DNA from: Streptomyces sp. NBC_01750
GTDB taxonomy: Bacteria > Actinomycetota > Actinomycetes > Streptomycetales > Streptomycetaceae
Reading direction: 5' to 3'
Length of the DNA: 64,000 bases
Assembly (NCBI RefSeq): GCF_035918095.1
Contig: NZ_CP109137.1
Coordinates: 558,001 to 622,000, forward strand
This document shows positions 62,403 through 64,000 of the stretch, piece after piece; positions within the stretch are counted from its first letter, which is position 1; every line of letters begins with the position of its first letter. The notes below the pieces were generated by a model. The model saw nothing but the letters and a program-made list of their open reading frames with translations, was not told where the DNA came from and ran no database searches. The position numbers were made by a program, and so were the translations under genes.

Positions 62403-62848
62403 CACTGCCGCCCCTTTGTGCGTCCTCCGGCCCCGTCCTGCTGAATCGCGCCTGGTGTCCCCGCTGTGTCCTGCAACATTGGCGCAGGTGGCCGCGTACG
62501 TCGGCGGCTGTGCGTGCAGGTGGCCGACAACGTCGTCACCGGTGGCTCGAGCGGAGGCGGGTGCGCAGAGAATGGACGAGCCCACGGACGACAGCCACTG
62601 TCGAGACGCTGTGCGGACCCCTCCCGATGCGGGAGGGCGGGGCCGAGCGACGTCGGCGCGCGGTCCCGTACCGCCGCAGTTCACGGACGACCGTGGTCAG
62701 TCTGGAAGACATCTTCGGCATCCCCCTTCTTCGGTGCGGCACTCGGGGCCGAGTGACCCCGCACACCGGTTGCCCCGTAAGCCCCGCGGTATGCCCCCTC
62801 GCCCCGCCGAGCGGGCCACGAGGTACACGCACGGGCGCTCCTACGCGC
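62403..62848. other. Intergenic, no gene supported
   Basis: About 450 bases. It must hold the DUF6328 promoter; open frames on the plus strand carry no signature. Confidence 0.4.
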
Positions 62849-63748
62849 TCAGCCGGACATGGCCTTGGCGAGCTCCGCGTTGAACTGGGCGCCGATCAGC
62901 AGGGCGAGATTGGACACCCAGAGCCAGACCAGGAAGACGATGATCCCGGCGAGAGAACCGTAGAGGCGGTCGTACGTGCCGACGTGAGCCGTGTACAGGG
63001 CGAATCCCACGGAGGAGACGAGCCAGAGGACAACCGCGAGAGCCCCGCCGAGCGCCCGGCGCCGTACACCGCGCGTCTGGGCGGGTCCCGAGCGGAACAG
63101 CACCAGAACCATCGTCGCCACCAGGCAGAGCAGCAGAGGCCACTTCATGACATCCCAGGTGACGGTTGCCGCGCTCCCCATTCCCAGGGCCTGGCCGAGA
63201 GTTCGGGCCAGGCGGCCGCTGAGCATGAGCACGAGCGCGCTGGAGACCAGGACGCCCAGCAGTAGGCACGCGGTGAGGACAACCCGTGGCGCCGTTCGCC
63301 ACGCGGAACGCTGGTCCCGTACGCCGTGCATCGCGTGCAGCGCCCGGCGGAACACGGCGAGATAGCTCGACGCGGACCACACCGCGCTGGCAGTTCCGGC
63401 AACAGCGAGAAACCATGCGGCTGAGCGACGGCCCGCCATGTCCTGCAGCGCGCTCTCCAGCACCGGGCGCGAAATGGTCGGCACGACTGCGGCCACGCGC
63501 TCGATGAGTGGCTGGGTCTGTGAGGAATCGGCGATCCCGATGAAGGACACCGTGACGAGCAGAGTCGGGAAGAGGGCCAGAACGGCGTAGTACGTCAGGG
63601 CCGCGGCCCAGTCGGTGACGTCATCGGACCATACCGATACGGGCGTGCGGCCCAGGGCGCCGAGCACATCGCGCCTGGACGGCAGCCCGTGCGAAACGGC
63701 GGCCGGGTCGCGTTGCAGACCCAAAGGTGCTGTCCGTTCACCTTGCAT
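62849..63748 (-). CDS. YihY/BrkB-family membrane protein
   Basis: 299 residues with six TM and the family marks WAAALTYYAVLALFPTLLVT, SASSYLAVFRRALHAMHGVR, YTAHVGTYDRLYGSLAGIIV, WLWVSNLALLIGAQFNAELA. Often annotated ribonuclease BN in error; real role is unknown, perhaps transport. ATG 63748 (MQGERTA) has GGAGAG; ATG 63775 is further out. Confidence 0.92.
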   Translation of the reverse strand: MQGERTAPLGLQRDPAAVSHGLPSRRDVLGALGRTPVSVWSDDVTDWAAALTYYAVLALFPTLLVTVSFIGIADSSQTQPLIERVAAVVPTISRPVLESALQDMAGRRSAAWFLAVAGTASAVWSASSYLAVFRRALHAMHGVRDQRSAWRTAPRVVLTACLLLGVLVSSALVLMLSGRLARTLGQALGMGSAATVTWDVMKWPLLLCLVATMVLVLFRSGPAQTRGVRRRALGGALAVVLWLVSSVGFALYTAHVGTYDRLYGSLAGIIVFLVWLWVSNLALLIGAQFNAELAKAMSG

Positions 63749-64000
63749 GCGCTCTCCTGCGGCCCAGTGAGTCATCCGAACGTGTCGGCGGTCGACAGAC
63801 GACCACCGACGAGCATTCCGTACGGCAGTGGCTCACCCGTCCTGACGCGCTGTCTCCGCGCCCCACCTGCAGCTCTTTCCCCCCACGGATTCGCCGACGC
63901 AGTCAATCACTGATAATCGACCGCTTCGCGGGCGGGGCTGCCCAGGGGCTCCCTCACCGGACCCCCTCGTGTCACATGGACAGCGCAGGATACATTTGCC

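Noticed and set aside
1..64000. tRNA, rRNA, CRISPR array, attachment site or telomere repeats
   Set aside because: No cloverleaf, repeat-spacer or terminal palindrome pattern was seen; a computed scan would be needed to exclude weak ones.

Overview
High GC, strongly biased third codon positions, rare TTA codons, and actinomycete families (DUF397/XRE pairs, RsbW-like ATPases without sigma partners, SARP regulator, SpoIIE-type phosphatases, fused NhaA-DsbA) identify this as a Streptomyces chromosome segment. It is mostly accessory or arm-like: short operons with frequent strand changes and many decayed genes (helR, an IS481-like end, glycosyltransferase, DUF4157, PQQ propeller, copper P-type ATPase, Mrr nuclease). 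No rRNA, tRNA, CRISPR array or intact transposon was seen.

Layout. 0-6.3 kb: partial ureohydrolase, an alpha/beta hydrolase and TetR gene divided by a clear palindromic operator, a truncated helR, and a grpE-dnaK pair without dnaJ or hspR. 7-9.2 kb: PAS-PAS-GAF-SpoIIE phosphatase. 10-21.7 kb: the centrepiece, a tightly coupled 11-gene operon with a TerY-like vWA protein, PP2C phosphatase and Ser/Thr-type kinase, two dynamin-like GTPases, an Hsp70-like ATPase without substrate-binding domain, a divergent GrpE-like protein, a papain-fold cysteine-peptidase-like protein, an NfeD-like membrane protein, a YbjN-like protein and one unknown. TTA codons in its first and tenth genes suggest bldA-dependent expression.

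22-32 kb: RsbW-like ATPase, small CxxC protein, DUF6056 and GtrB-like glycosyltransferase pair, SDR and Rrf2 genes sharing an operator motif, GNAT, cupin, a shortened SARP regulator with 11-bp phased repeats, hemerythrin and DUF4267. 32-39.8 kb: rhomboid-like protein, DUF574-like methyltransferase, XRE/DUF397/ATPase module, an APC permease, AHSA1 protein and membrane protein.

40.2-44.75 kb: a second notable locus, a GlxA-type regulator (two TTA codons) coupled to a ThDP enzyme, an SRPBCC protein and a FabH-like protein in which the usual catalytic His is replaced by Asn; four TTA codons in total. It looks like a small bldA-controlled specialised-metabolite operon.

45-64 kb: YhgE-like membrane protein, NhaA-DsbA fusion, serine hydrolase, coiled-coil DNA-binding-like protein, receiver-like regulator, VOC protein, NarL-type two-component pair, DUF418/DUF1624-like membrane protein, a decaying copper locus (DUF305, DUF6153, CopA fragment), MarR, GAF-SpoIIE phosphatase, DUF6328 and YihY membrane proteins. 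All function calls are from sequence reading only; no database search was run.
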